Below are positions 45,652-55,438 of a stretch of DNA of 64,000 bases, one piece after another. The stretch covers positions 4,898,001 to 4,962,000 of the forward strand of contig NC_003552.1 of NCBI RefSeq assembly GCF_000007345.1, read 5' to 3'. Position 1 is the stretch's first letter, and the number at the start of each line of letters is the position of its first letter. The stretch is from Methanosarcina acetivorans C2A (GTDB taxonomy: Archaea; Halobacteriota; Methanosarcinia; Methanosarcinales; Methanosarcinaceae). Both the position numbers and the translations under genes were made by a program. The notes under the pieces were generated by a model. That model did not search any database. It was not told the DNA's origin and saw only the letters and a program-made list of their open reading frames with translations.

Positions 45652-47555
45652 TCACATGAATTTTACAAGCGGGCAGACTTCGATGCAGGCTCCGCAGTGG
45701 GTACAGCTCTCCCTGATCCAGGCTCTTTTTTCTTTCATTTGAATTGCGTTATGCTCGCAGTGTCCTACGCAGACCCCGCATCCCTGGCAGAGAATAGCCC
45801 TTCTTACTGAGAACTCGACCTTTCGCATGAGTTTTTTAAGGGTTTTTTCGTCAGCACTTCTTCCGTTTACGTTTCCGGAAGCAAAGACCTGAGCTCTCGA
45901 TTCCCCGTGAGCAACAGAAGCGGCCCCTTCGATGAAGGAGACTTTTCCGACAGGATTGAGCATCCCGCTTTCTTCCAGTGTTTCAAGATTTATTGCCTGC
46001 CCGAAGCTTCCGTCCGCAGAGATTCCACCTGCTTTACAGGGCCGGTAGCCTGTAGCAACTTCAAAATGGAGCTCTCCGGGAGTTTCCTGGGAAGGGAGCA
46101 AGGAAATTCCCTTTTTATCCGCAAGTGCCTGCAGAACTGTAGGATAGCGTTTGAAGCGCCATAGGCCGTACCTTACCCATTCGGGAGAAAGCCCCATCTT
46201 CTCTGCATAAACCAGGAGATGGGAGTTAAGTTTTTTTGCAAGCTCGGGGTGGCTCTCTTCAAGCTGGAAAAAGTCGGAAAGGGATGAAGAGGGACAGAGC
46301 CAGCAGCCCATCCTGTCATACCCTTTTTCATAAGCCGGATTGTAGGGAGCTTTTGTCCTGAAGAGGTAAAGCCAGACATGAAGAGCTGTCCATTCCTGAA
46401 TAGGAGAAGCCCCAACCTGATTTCCTACCCAGGGGTTTTTCCAGACCCTTTTACTGATGGAACGTGCGTGGGACTCGTACTGGCGCTGCCCTATAAAACT
46501 CAGACAGCCCCCTTCATAGTTTTCGTCAATCAACTGGGTAATAGGCCCGAGTTTGCAGATCTTACAGCACCAGCGCGTATCCATTGTAGGAGGACCGAAA
46601 ATTCCTATAGACTCCCAGAAGGAATCCCCCGCACTTGCCGTCCTGAGAGGCTTTCCGTAATATTCCGCAACCTTTCGGACGTTTTCAAGGGTTTCCGGAA
46701 ACTCAAGCCCGGTATCTGCAAACATCAATTCATAATTGTCCAGAGTTTCATCCACAAGCTGAAGCACTGCAAGGCTGTCCTTGCCTCCGGAATAGGAGAC
46801 ACTGACTTTAAGGTCCATACTTCCAGAAACATTTCTTATAAAGTCATGGGCATCCTCTATCATGGGGTTCAGGATTTTTTCATTGGCTTTTACGGCGTCG
46901 TTCCAGCTTTTTCCGGGAGCGAGGATTTTTGCAGCCTTCGGCTCCGCACTCCAGCGAGGCTTTACCGCGTTTCCGCGTTTTTCCTCAATCATCTCTTTTC
47001 CTGCCATCCGTGCGCGTCCGCAGCAGACCACTTCTCCGGCAGGGTTCAGGACAACGACTTCATCCTCTTTTTTGATTTCAGGGTCTGCATCAAGAACCCC
47101 GGGAGCGAGGATACTTGCTCCTTTTTTCAGGATAAAAGGCAGAATTTCCTCCTCAATAACCACCCATTTTTTCAGGTCTTTTCTGTCCCTGCCCTGGAAA
47201 AGCCGCCTTGCCGCTTCCAGGCGGGGGAGAAGGACCCATTCACAGCTCTCTATTTCAAACCTGATGGATGCAAGGACTTCTCCGTCCACTATGATTTCAT
47301 CCATCCGGTCTTCATAAGGGGCTTTGTTGAGCACCACAAGGTGCCTTCGGGGATAAGAGGAGCATTGAATTGTTTTTCAGAAACGGAATTTATGCGTCTT
47401 ATATCATAATCAAAAGCCGGGCGGATATCTCCGGGAGGAGTGACTTCAACTCGTTTTGTTCTTTTTCCGCACCCACATTTTTTCCCGAGCACAGGCACAT
47501 TGCAGGTTTCGCACCAGTGCAGGAGCATTTTGCCAAGGTATGCTGGTCTGGACAT
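45652..47555 (-). pseudogene. PAPS-reductase-like protein with zinc ribbon and ferredoxin domain, frameshifted
   Basis: Two frames together encode one about 634-aa protein. Frame 1 (47555 down to about 47335) gives the N-terminus MSRPAYLGKMLLHWCETC, a zinc-ribbon, ending NAPLIPEGT. Frame 2 continues from the next codons with VVLNKAPYEDRMDEIIVDG, then a PUA-like region, the adenylyl-binding SVSYSGGKDSLAVLQL loop, MDTRWCCKICKLGP and a C-terminal pair of [4Fe-4S] motifs (CQGCGVCVGHC and CTHCGACIEVC). A single missing base near 47338 explains the break. Methanogen homologues are one chain, so this is a recent mutation or a sequencing error. The family performs PP-loop chemistry such as sulfur or thiol transfer; the substrate is unknown. 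Confidence 0.85.
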
Positions 47556-47739
47556 GTCAAGCAGATTGAGAGAGGTTCACCTTTAAAAGGCTTTGGCTTT
47601 TTTGCAGATTTTCTCGACCTCCTCCGAATGATTTTCTGAGTACGTGTGCCTTATAGATGTTTATCTTTCAGAGATCTCAAAAATAATAGTAACATAATTA
47701 TATAAAAATGCAAAAAATATAAGGTATTGGGGGAAAGTC

Positions 47740-48027
47740 ATGGTAGTAATAAAAGAAATCGATTCGGTAACATTCGGGAAAATCCTTACAATCCTTTACG
47801 GAACAATGGGTTTCATTTTCGGAATCTTTACAACAATCGCTGCTTTTATGGGATTTTCGGTGCCAAGAAAATTCGGAATTTTTTCCTTGATTTTCGGGAA
47901 ATGGGCTGTACTCAGTCTGCCTATATTTTATGGAGTATCTGGATACTTCATAGGGCGTATTGCAGCTAGCCTGTACAATTCATTGGTTGGCTCAAAAAAA
48001 GGCTTCAGGGTAGAACTTTTGCACTGA
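47740..48027 (+). CDS. Small two-helix membrane protein (DUF3566-like), unknown function
   Basis: 95 aa. Two hydrophobic helices with glycine-rich turns, ILTILYGTMGFIFGIFTTIA and LPIFYGVSGYFIGRIAASLY, then LYN and a short amphipathic end, as in small DUF3566-like membrane proteins. A TATA box (TTATATAAAAATG at about 47696) and a GGGGG ribosome site precede the ATG. There are no informative neighbours; an insertion-element remnant follows. Confidence 0.6.
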   Translation: MVVIKEIDSVTFGKILTILYGTMGFIFGIFTTIAAFMGFSVPRKFGIFSLIFGKWAVLSLPIFYGVSGYFIGRIAASLYNSLVGSKKGFRVELLH

Positions 48028-48040
48028 GTGTTAGCAGTGT

Positions 48041-48299
48041 CCCGAATTTGCTGCTATCAGAGAATTAATTGAAGAATATGACTATACGGGGCCCGGATCA
48101 GAAGATGTGGAGAAGAAAACATAAAAAAGAGATACCGGATTACAGAGCAAGAAGGTGGGTTGCGGAAAGGATACATTCATGGCTGAATAGATTCAGAAGG
48201 CTACTGATTAGATGGGAAGAGAAAATCAAGGATTACTTTTCTATGCTTCATTTCGCATGCTCATGGATAACTTTCAGAGCAGCAGGACTTTTCGGATAG
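48041..48299 (+). mobile_element. IS5-type transposase, C-terminal remnant
   Basis: From about 48069 one frame reads YRARRWVAERIHSWLNRFRR, followed by LLIRWEEKIKDYFSMLHFAC and ending FRAAGLFG, the conserved end of IS5-family DDE transposases (the RRWVVERTHSWLNRFRRLL block). Upstream in another frame is RELIEEYDYT, also transposase-like, so a frameshift lies near 48085. The catalytic part is missing; the element is dead. It ends exactly where a truncated small membrane-protein gene begins. Confidence 0.85.
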
Positions 48300-48372
48300 G
48301 CTCTAATATATTCGGAATAAAAAAGACTGCAAAGCAAATGATAAGCAATACGTTGTATGATTTTTTCATCAT
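48300..48372 (-). pseudogene. Truncated paralogue of the 66-aa membrane protein at 53866
   Basis: The minus strand from 48372 reads MMKKSYNVLLIICFAVFFIP and NILEPI, matching MKRSSYEILFLACFAFFFIL and NLLNVI of the intact gene at 53866-54066. The leader (GTGAATTTATTATG) is also conserved. The second half is absent; the reading frame runs into the IS5 remnant. Confidence 0.75.
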
Positions 48373-48513
48373 AATAAATTCACATCCATAACCTCGCGGA
48401 CACGACCCAAAATTGTCAGGGTCGAATGTGCATACGATCACCTGCATGCCGATTACCTGCATTGCTCTTGTATCCGAATAGTCTTCAAACATCTTCTCAA
48501 AAATGTGAATAAA

Positions 48514-49110
48514 TTATTGATCATAGATATAGCCAATATGTACAGAAAAAACACTTTCATTATTTTCAAGCTCATTTTTTATTCTGATCGCATCTTCTTC
48601 CGGAATCCAATATCTGGTCCCGTCCGGCTTTTCAAAGCGAATATAGCACCAGACAGACTTTTTCAACCGAATATCATATTTCTCCAGTATCGCAAGAAAA
48701 GTTTCATCATTAATAGCCTGCTCAGATACCATAATTACGTAATAATCTCCTTTCCGGACAACATGTGAAGGAGAAGACACCATCCAGTCTTGATTCTCTT
48801 CCTTCATTTCTTCACTCAGTTCGCGCCTTACATCCCTTTCATCTTTGTCTAACATGATGTAGCAGTCGTCCGCCATATTCCTATTATTGTATTCGATACT
48901 ATAGTTCACAGTCATGTTGTAGTTTTCAAGAATAGTTTCAACTTCATAATCGGAAGTTCCGTTTTCAAACTGGACATATATGCCGCATACCTTAAGCTCA
49001 TTGTTGACCGTTGGTTCCTTATCAACTGGCGTCTTAATAAATAACCCCCAAAGAACTACAAGAATAAGAAATATAACAAAAATAGCGAGTTCTGTACTGA
49101 TTTTGCCCAT
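48514..49110 (-). CDS. UPF0228 family protein
   Basis: 198 aa. One N-terminal membrane helix ([19 protein letters not shown]) is followed by a soluble, probably extracytoplasmic domain with [20 protein letters not shown] and [20 protein letters not shown]. This is the UPF0228 family, which I know only from Methanosarcina, where several copies occur. The two repeated halves ([12 protein letters not shown] and [12 protein letters not shown]) suggest an internal duplication. Function unknown. The gene lies between the truncated small-protein gene and surface-protein genes. Confidence 0.85.
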
Positions 49111-49281
49111 ACCAACACCGCAAAAAGATGAAAGGTTTTAATCCCTCACAGTATGCTTAAAGCTTCAATCGTCAGTTTCTATGCTTTTCATTTACCTGGG
49201 TTGATAGGAATGAATCGTCAGCCGCCAGCAATGCCAGCAATAGATATTCAATCCAAGCCCTGTGTCACTTTTTCCCTTGTG

Positions 49282-50712
49282 TTACTTTTTCCCGAGTTTC
49301 CATCCACCATACAGACAGGCTAAGCTTCCCAACAATCCAAAGCCCGGAGCAGAGTTACTCTTTCTCGACTCGTTTTCACCTGAACCACTGCCATTATCAG
49401 ATTCAGAGTTATTATTGTTAGTGTTGTTTGAATTGTTGGGTACAGTAATGTTTTTTTCGTCAGACGGCGAGAAGTTAGTTTCTTCAACTCCTATATCTTC
49501 AGTTGCATTAAAAATAGCCACTGTACTTTTGTCAGTTTCATTGGAACTTACAATCTTAATTTGATCAGTAATTTCAGAACATTTAAGAGGTCCAATGACA
49601 ACTCCAAAAGGACAGTTCATAGTATATTTTCCTGTATTTACAGTTGCTGTAACTTTGTTTGTGGTTGTGTCAATTACGGAGACATTATCTGTGTAGTCAC
49701 TGGAGTGAATATCAGAGACCACTACATAGGCCTTTTTTCCATCTGGAGTGACTGCAACTCCTCTGGGAGCAGTTCCTATGGACACTGTAGCTGTAACACT
49801 GTTTGTTGCTGTATTAATTACAGAAACAGTGTTACCCGGTTCATCAAGGGAACCGGAGTTCGTCACATATATTTTAGTTCCATCAGGACTGACCGCAATA
49901 TCACTGGGCCCGTCTCCTACAGGCACAGTTCCTGTAACGTTGTTTGTATTGGTGTCAATTACAGAAACATTGTTGCTGCCCGAATTAATCACATACACCT
50001 TATTTCCATCAGGACTGATTGCAACATCAGTAGGATAGTCTCCTACAGGTACAGTGGCTGTAACTTTGTTTGTAGCCGCATCAAGCACAGAAGTAGTGTT
50101 ATTGCGGCTGTTAGTAGCATAGATTTTTTCCCCATCCGGTGTAAATGCAACGTTATAAGTACTCAACCCCATATTAACCGGATCCATTACAGTGTTTGTG
50201 GATGTGCCAATTACTGTGTTAATTACAGAGACATTGTTGCTATTATCCTCTACTCTACTGTAACGATTCGTTACATAAACCCTTGATCCCGTCGGATTGA
50301 CTGCAACTCCTCGAGGATAACCCCCCACATCCACTACGGCATCAACTGTATTTGTAGCTGTATCAATTACAGAGACGGTGGTGCTTAATCCTGATATGTC
50401 TGTCACATATACCTTTGTTCCTGCAGGGTTGATTGCGACTTCTCCGGCCCAGCCTTCTACAGGTATCACAGCTGTTAGACTGTCAGTTGCGGTGTCAATT
50501 ACAAAGACAGTACCGGTGTCGATTCCTATACTCGTCACATATGCAAATGGAGCTGCGCCTGCTAAGCCCACCAGTGTTAGAATCACAAACGCCGTTGTTC
50601 CAAAAGCTCTTATGAGAGTATGTCCTCTACGTGCTTTATTAGACATTACCATAGATGGAAGTGGAATCGAAAAAGTTGCAATTGGTATTGTTGAGATAGT
50701 TTTACTTTTCAT
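49282..50712 (-). CDS. Secreted YVTN-type beta-propeller surface protein
   Basis: 476 aa. After a signal-like helix (TTAFVILTLVGLAGAAPFA), about seven repeats of the YVTN type occur, each with a form of VSPDGTKIYVTNSGS and SVIDTATNTVTATV, making one beta-propeller. The last 30 residues are Asn/Ser-rich then SAPGFGLLGSLACLYGGWKL, a PGF-CTERM-like sorting and anchoring tail. The N-terminus has an extra 24 residues before RRGHTL, so the true start may be an internal ATG. Expected to be displayed at the S-layer; ligand unknown. Confidence 0.85.
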   Translation of the reverse strand: MKSKTISTIPIATFSIPLPSMVMSNKARRGHTLIRAFGTTAFVILTLVGLAGAAPFAYVTSIGIDTGTVFVIDTATDSLTAVIPVEGWAGEVAINPAGTKVYVTDISGLSTTVSVIDTATNTVDAVVDVGGYPRGVAVNPTGSRVYVTNRYSRVEDNSNNVSVINTVIGTSTNTVMDPVNMGLSTYNVAFTPDGEKIYATNSRNNTTSVLDAATNKVTATVPVGDYPTDVAISPDGNKVYVINSGSNNVSVIDTNTNNVTGTVPVGDGPSDIAVSPDGTKIYVTNSGSLDEPGNTVSVINTATNSVTATVSIGTAPRGVAVTPDGKKAYVVVSDIHSSDYTDNVSVIDTTTNKVTATVNTGKYTMNCPFGVVIGPLKCSEITDQIKIVSSNETDKSTVAIFNATEDIGVEETNFSPSDEKNITVPNNSNNTNNNNSESDNGSGSGENESRKSNSAPGFGLLGSLACLYGGWKLGKK

Positions 50713-50804
50713 CTTTTGTTTTCCAAGCAGTGTTTGTCCTTCATGCCAGTATTGTTATCAAAAAATCCGGAGTTATGATATTTTCTAAAATCTTCTATAA
50801 TTTA

Positions 50805-50829
50805 ATTCGATTTCCGGATAAAATCGAAT
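50805..50829. promoter_or_regulatory. Perfect 9-bp inverted repeat between two surface-protein genes
   Basis: ATTCGATTT (50805-50813) and AAATCGAAT (50821-50829) with a 7-base loop. It lies about 90 bases after the stop of the upstream gene and 95 bases before the start of the YVTN gene. It could be a terminator stem or an operator; no T-run follows on the minus strand. Confidence 0.4.
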
Positions 50830-50916
50830 CTGATAAGGTTTTAGGGTTATGAATGTATGAAAAAATTGAAACGAATCTTGAGGCAAAATAATATCAGGAT
50901 AAAGTTTTCTTACTTT

Positions 50917-53190
50917 TTATTTCTCCTTTATCCAGAATGCAACTGTCAGGCTTATCATCCCGTAAACGATTTCAAATCCGGGAGTTCTTTTGCTTTCTTT
51001 TGCAGGAATGCCTGTATCTGTTGTTAAGGTTGCCCCAGAACTACCGTTTCCTTCGCCGACTATTCCGTTTTCACCTGGACTTGTTGCATTCAGCACAAAG
51101 ATCGCGGCCTCTTTTGAGGCTGTTCTGCCTTCATTGTTTACTGTCAGGTTAACAGTATAGGTTCCTGCTGAGGAGTAAGTATGGACCGGATTTTGATCGG
51201 TTGAATTAAATCCATCTCCAAAGTCCCAGTTCCATAAAGTTGCGTTCTGAGAGCGATCATTAAACTGGACCGAGAGAGGAGCGTAACCGGAGGTGATATT
51301 ACTACTAAAGTCTGCAACAAAAAATGCTGAATGTTCAGGATTTGCTTTCAGAATAACAAGACCGTTAACACCATCAATTGCATAGATATAATTCCCTGAA
51401 ACTTCAATATCACTGGCATAAACGGCATAAATCCCTTTTAAAATCGGAGATGAAGGATTGCTGATATCAACGATTATAAGACCATTATCAACGGCTACAT
51501 AGGCGTAATTGCCTGAAATTGAAACACGGTCAGCATATCCTGCAGTATCATACCTTCCTATCATAACCGGAGAAGAAGGATTACTAATGTCGATAACCAC
51601 AAGCCCATTTTTGCTATCGGCTACATAGGCATAGTTTCCTGAAACTGCAACATCGCAAGCATGCCCTGCAGTATCATAACTTCCAGTTAAAATAGGAGAA
51701 GAAGGATTGCTGATATCAACAATCAAAAGACCGTCTCCTTCATCGGCTACATAGGCATAATTACCCGAAACCTCAACATTCCAGATACATGCAATATACG
51801 CATAATTTTCTATGACGGTTGGAGAAGTATCATAAATCCCCTTAAGAGTTGGAGAAGAAGGATTGCCGATGTCAACAATGAAAATACCGTTAGCATTGTC
51901 GGTTACATAGGCATAATTGCCGGAAACCGTAATATGTTGAGCCCATCCCCCAGTATTGAAAGTTTCTTTCAGAATTGGAGACGACGGATTGCTTATGTCA
52001 ACAATCACAAGATCATTCCTATCGGCTATATAAGCATAATCGCCTGAAACCACAACGTCTTGAGCAGATCCGGGAGTATTGCAACTTCCTTTGAGAATGG
52101 GAGAAGAAGGATTGCTGATATCAACAATCAAAAGACCGTTATCCCAATCGGCCACATAGGCATAATTGCCCGAAATAGAAATACTTTTACTCATTCCAAT
52201 AGTATTGTAAATTTCTTTGAGACCTGGATAAGAAGGATTGCTGATATCAACAATCACAAAATCATTTTTATCCGCTATACAGACATAATTACCTGAAGCT
52301 GAAATATCTCTGGCATATCCTGGAGTATCACAGCTTCCTTTGAGAGTTGGAGAAGAAGGATTGCTAATATCAATTATCGCAAGACCTTTATCATTATCAG
52401 CCACGTAGGCGTATTTGCCCAAAACTGAAACATCACAAGCAATTCCGGCAGTATTGTAGCTTCCTTTGAGAGTAGGAGAAGAAGGATTGCTGACATCAAC
52501 AATCAAAAGACCGGCATTGCCATCGGCCACATAGGCGTAATTCCCGGAAATTGAGACACCGTAAATACCTCCTTCAGTATCGTAGCTCCCTTTAAAAACA
52601 GGTGAAGAAGGATTGCTGATATCAACAATCATAAGACCATTATCCCAATCGGCTACGAAGGTGTAATTCCCGGAAACTGCAATATCGCCAGTAGAACCGG
52701 CATAACGCCCTTTGAGAATCGGATCGGAAGGATTACTGATATCAACAATCAAAAAGCCATCGTCATCAGTTACATAAGCGTAATTACCGGAAACTGCAAC
52801 ACAATAAGTATATCCGGAAATATTGTAGCTTCCTTTCAGGGTAGGAGAAGCAGGATTGCTGATATCAACAATCATAAGACCATTATCCTCATCGGCTACA
52901 TAGGCATAATCTCGGGAAACTTTTACGTCCCTTACTAAACCTTCTATCATGATCTTACTCACTAAAACAGGTGAAGAGGGATTAGTTATATCCAATATCA
53001 AAAGGTCCTGCCCCTGTCCAACATAGGCATAATTGCCAGCGACATCAACAGCATCCGTCGTCCCACCGAAATGTCCCACCGGTTTCATTTTGACTTCAGG
53101 ATCAGCGGCAACTCCAGAAACCGACCCTGTGATCGTTACCAAAAAAACAACAAAGATAAGTGGGCAAATTATTTGTCTGTTTATTTCCAT
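50917..53190 (-). CDS. Secreted LVIVD-repeat beta-propeller protein with PKD domain
   Basis: 757 aa. A signal peptide (ICPLIFVVFLVTITGSVSG) is followed by 13 LVIVD repeats of about 42 residues (core LLIVDISNPSSPTLKGSYDT and VSGNYAYVAD). Then comes one PKD domain (WNWDFGDGFNSTDQNPVHTY) and a C-terminal hydrophobic anchor preceded by TPGFE. LVIVD repeats form beta-propellers; 13 units suggest two propellers. PKD domains are common on Methanosarcina surface proteins. The repeated DNA makes this gene a recombination hot spot. It lies upstream of the YVTN gene on the same strand with a 200-base gap. Confidence 0.9.
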   Translation of the reverse strand: MEINRQIICPLIFVVFLVTITGSVSGVAADPEVKMKPVGHFGGTTDAVDVAGNYAYVGQGQDLLILDITNPSSPVLVSKIMIEGLVRDVKVSRDYAYVADEDNGLMIVDISNPASPTLKGSYNISGYTYCVAVSGNYAYVTDDDGFLIVDISNPSDPILKGRYAGSTGDIAVSGNYTFVADWDNGLMIVDISNPSSPVFKGSYDTEGGIYGVSISGNYAYVADGNAGLLIVDVSNPSSPTLKGSYNTAGIACDVSVLGKYAYVADNDKGLAIIDISNPSSPTLKGSCDTPGYARDISASGNYVCIADKNDFVIVDISNPSYPGLKEIYNTIGMSKSISISGNYAYVADWDNGLLIVDISNPSSPILKGSCNTPGSAQDVVVSGDYAYIADRNDLVIVDISNPSSPILKETFNTGGWAQHITVSGNYAYVTDNANGIFIVDIGNPSSPTLKGIYDTSPTVIENYAYIACIWNVEVSGNYAYVADEGDGLLIVDISNPSSPILTGSYDTAGHACDVAVSGNYAYVADSKNGLVVIDISNPSSPVMIGRYDTAGYADRVSISGNYAYVAVDNGLIIVDISNPSSPILKGIYAVYASDIEVSGNYIYAIDGVNGLVILKANPEHSAFFVADFSSNITSGYAPLSVQFNDRSQNATLWNWDFGDGFNSTDQNPVHTYSSAGTYTVNLTVNNEGRTASKEAAIFVLNATSPGENGIVGEGNGSSGATLTTDTGIPAKESKRTPGFEIVYGMISLTVAFWIKEK

Positions 53191-53865
53191 TATTTTACGT
53201 CCTATCCTTCAGGGCCTTACTCTCGTGTTTTCAAAGATGCCAGATTCTTAACCACAGATATTTTTATGCTTTCACTCAAAGGAATCTAAGTTTTAAACTA
53301 ATCTCAATAAGTGAGGAACGGGTTTGAATTAAACGGAAAGTAGTTAACTGACGACCCTATTGTTTTATTGAAACAAATCCCGGTTCTGCTTACTGTGCTA
53401 ATATTTCTATATCATGAAAATTGAAAAAATGAAAAGTTCAGGTTGCCTGGAATGTATCTTCAAACTCTAAAAATTCCTTTTACATAACTCCTTATAAGTT
53501 TTCTGACCATAGTCTCTAACAATCAGAAAGAACGTCGGACTTATTATTACAGTTCTCTGAAATGTCACTTGATATGAAGAATTGTTTAAGATCCTAGTCA
53601 GAGAACTTATATACTCGTACCGGAGCAAGTGCATTATAGGATTAAAAATTGTAAATGTGCTGTGTAAAGGAAGAGACAAACCGTTCAATAGCATTCAAAA
53701 AAATCTCAATAATTCGGCGCGGGAAAACATTCTCGGTTTTTACATTTTCATAAGTACCCTGAAGTTGATTCTGTAGAAGTTCTTAATTCTGGATTATGTA
53801 GAGCCTATATATAGTCTCATTACACACTCAACTAAAAGGCAGCAACTTAGTAAAATATTTTTTAA
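53191..53865. other. Long leader region containing regulatory element A
   Basis: About 675 bases without a supportable gene. Element A (53486-53619) is described separately. Small open frames here (53467-53776) overlap the element and have no domain. Confidence 0.5.
53486..53619 (-). promoter_or_regulatory. Inverted-arm element A
   Basis: The left arm (53486-53524) contains CTTATAAGTTTTCTGACCAT and the right arm (53579-53619), read on the minus strand, TATATAAGTTCTCTGACTAG. Each arm starts with a TATA-like box and points inward. The left arm is nearly identical in elements B and C. It lies about 300 bases upstream of the LVIVD gene. Confidence 0.6.
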
Positions 53866-54066
53866 TTAAGATTCTCTGCTGTCATGATTTACTATGTGTA
53901 TAATCAGAATTATAACCAAATAAGGAATTAGAGATTCCATAAATGCTGCAATAATTATTGCTATAAGAATTGACATATCAGGTTGACCAATCACATTCAG
54001 AAGATTCAAAATAAAAAAAAAGGCAAAACAAGCGAGAAACAATATTTCATAACTTGATCTTTTCAT
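53866..54066 (-). CDS. Small two-helix membrane protein, unknown function
   Basis: 66 aa from the ATG preceded by GGGTGTGAATTTATT. Two hydrophobic helices, EILFLACFAFFFILNLLNVI and LIAIIIAAFMESLIPYLVII, and a short charged end. A truncated paralogue with the same leader lies at 48300-48372, so the family is duplicated in this region. No function is recognised. The gene sits between two secreted-protein genes. Confidence 0.55.
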   Translation of the reverse strand: MKRSSYEILFLACFAFFFILNLLNVIGQPDMSILIAIIIAAFMESLIPYLVIILIIHIVNHDSRES

Positions 54067-54179
54067 AATAAATTCACACCCATACAAAGAAATTAATTCA
54101 TTTCAATAATTGAGCTGATCCCAAACAAGGTTTCTTCTTAAAATCAAAAGTATCAGAACCAATTTACATAATCAGAAGC

Positions 54180-54253
54180 TTGATTGAGAGTTGATAAGGG
54201 TTGATTGAGCGTTGATAAGAGTTTATTAAGCGTTGATAAGTTGATTGAGAGTT
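54180..54253. repeat. Degenerate tandem repeat after the secreted-protein gene
   Basis: Four units of the type TTGATTGAGAGTTGATAAGG, each with small changes. The array ends at the stop codon of the next gene. Confidence 0.8.
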
Positions 54254-55092
54254 CAGAATTCAAGATTCAGGGGACCAATTTTGAGTTTTTGGTTAAGATC
54301 GGTTATAGAGTAATGAGTCCCATAATTTCCATTTCGATCACACGATAAATAAACCTTGATGTAATAGTTTTGAACAGTTATGCTGTTGCCCCTGTATTCA
54401 AAACCGTAATGGAAATTTCCCTGACCGTAAACTTCTGCAGTATTGTTAGAAGTTAGATACTCACCATCTTCCCAGTTAGAAATCTGCCAGAGATTGAGAG
54501 GCATATTGTGCACGTACCATGAGTCTAGATGATAAGGCTGTACGGATTGGTGATCATACCCAAAATACCCTTCTGTGGTAACTGTAAACAATTTCCAACC
54601 AAGGAAATTATACTCACTTACGGAGTGAGTTAGAGTAGAAGTATAATCCGGATTCACCAGCGATTGGGAATCCATTTCACTTTTTTTACTATTTAGCTGG
54701 ATTGTATTTTTTTGGTTATTTAACTGGACGGTATTATTGTTTGTTTCTTCTACTATCAGATTATCAATAACAAAATAACCTTGATTTGTGAAAGTTATAT
54801 TTGATCCGTCTTTCAGTTGATATGTCCTGGAATTGTTTTCATCTGAAGCAGTATCGAGCTTTGGCATTGAAACTTTATGTCTGTTTGCTTTACAATAATC
54901 CGCAATCACATCGTCTGTGGATAGGTTTTCTGTATTTGAGTTCAGTGCATCAATTAACCCCTGCTCCCATTCTGAAGGCTTATCACCTGTTTTTAAATTT
55001 TCCTCTGCACTTACCGCCGGCATAAGCACCGCGTATGCAAGTAACATTGCCAGAAGCAATGTTCCCATGTCAGAATTATTCTGAAAGTCCAT
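54253..55092 (-). CDS. Secreted protein of unknown function
   Basis: 279 aa. Signal peptide MGTLLLAMLLAYAVLMPAVS (after eight extra residues), then an Asn/Ser/Thr-rich body. The C-terminal domain (about 160-279) contains EYNFLGWKLFTVTTEGYFGY, YLTSNNTAEVYGQGNFHYGF and a single cysteine (YLSCDRNGNYG). This beta-rich end reminds me loosely of small secreted bacteriocin-like domains, but I cannot assign a family. It lies after a three-gene ABC exporter on the same strand and shares an upstream element (B) with it (C), so joint control is likely. Confidence 0.7.
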   Translation of the reverse strand: MDFQNNSDMGTLLLAMLLAYAVLMPAVSAEENLKTGDKPSEWEQGLIDALNSNTENLSTDDVIADYCKANRHKVSMPKLDTASDENNSRTYQLKDGSNITFTNQGYFVIDNLIVEETNNNTVQLNNQKNTIQLNSKKSEMDSQSLVNPDYTSTLTHSVSEYNFLGWKLFTVTTEGYFGYDHQSVQPYHLDSWYVHNMPLNLWQISNWEDGEYLTSNNTAEVYGQGNFHYGFEYRGNSITVQNYYIKVYLSCDRNGNYGTHYSITDLNQKLKIGPLNLEF

Positions 55093-55118
55093 TTGAACTC
55101 TACAAGTCCCTCTTTGTC

Positions 55119-55250
55119 AACTCCTAATAAGTTTTCTGACCATAGTCTCTAACAATTGAGAGAATACTGGATATACAATCCACCTTTTCAGAAATATTAT
55201 TTAATAGGACAAATTGTTTGAGATACTGGAGGGAAAATATATATACTCAC
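55119..55250 (-). promoter_or_regulatory. Inverted-arm element B
   Basis: The left arm (55119-55157) differs from that of element A at two of 39 positions. The right arm (55211-55250), read on the minus strand, gives TGAGTATATATATTTTCC then CAAACAATT. It lies 27-160 bases upstream of the secreted-protein start. The rest of the 345-base gap up to 55438 holds no gene. Confidence 0.65.
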
Positions 55251-55438
55251 ACCTAACGCAAGGGTTCCCCTAAAATTAAAAACCGAAGGATACTATTAAA
55301 AGGAAACAAAAGGAAACGCAAAAATTTAGGATCTAAATCCGGGTTTTGGGAACAACTAATTGTATGATCCGACCTTCGCAGACATGGGTAAAGCCATGTT
55401 TCCTTTTGAAGCAAAAACACGGCTTTCCTACCTGAAAG

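Noticed and set aside
46378-47409. 343-aa plus-strand open frame
   Set aside because: Antisense to the PAPS-reductase-like gene, whose domains are unmistakable on the other strand.
53467-53776. Two overlapping short open frames on opposite strands
   Set aside because: They coincide with inverted-arm element A and have no coding support.
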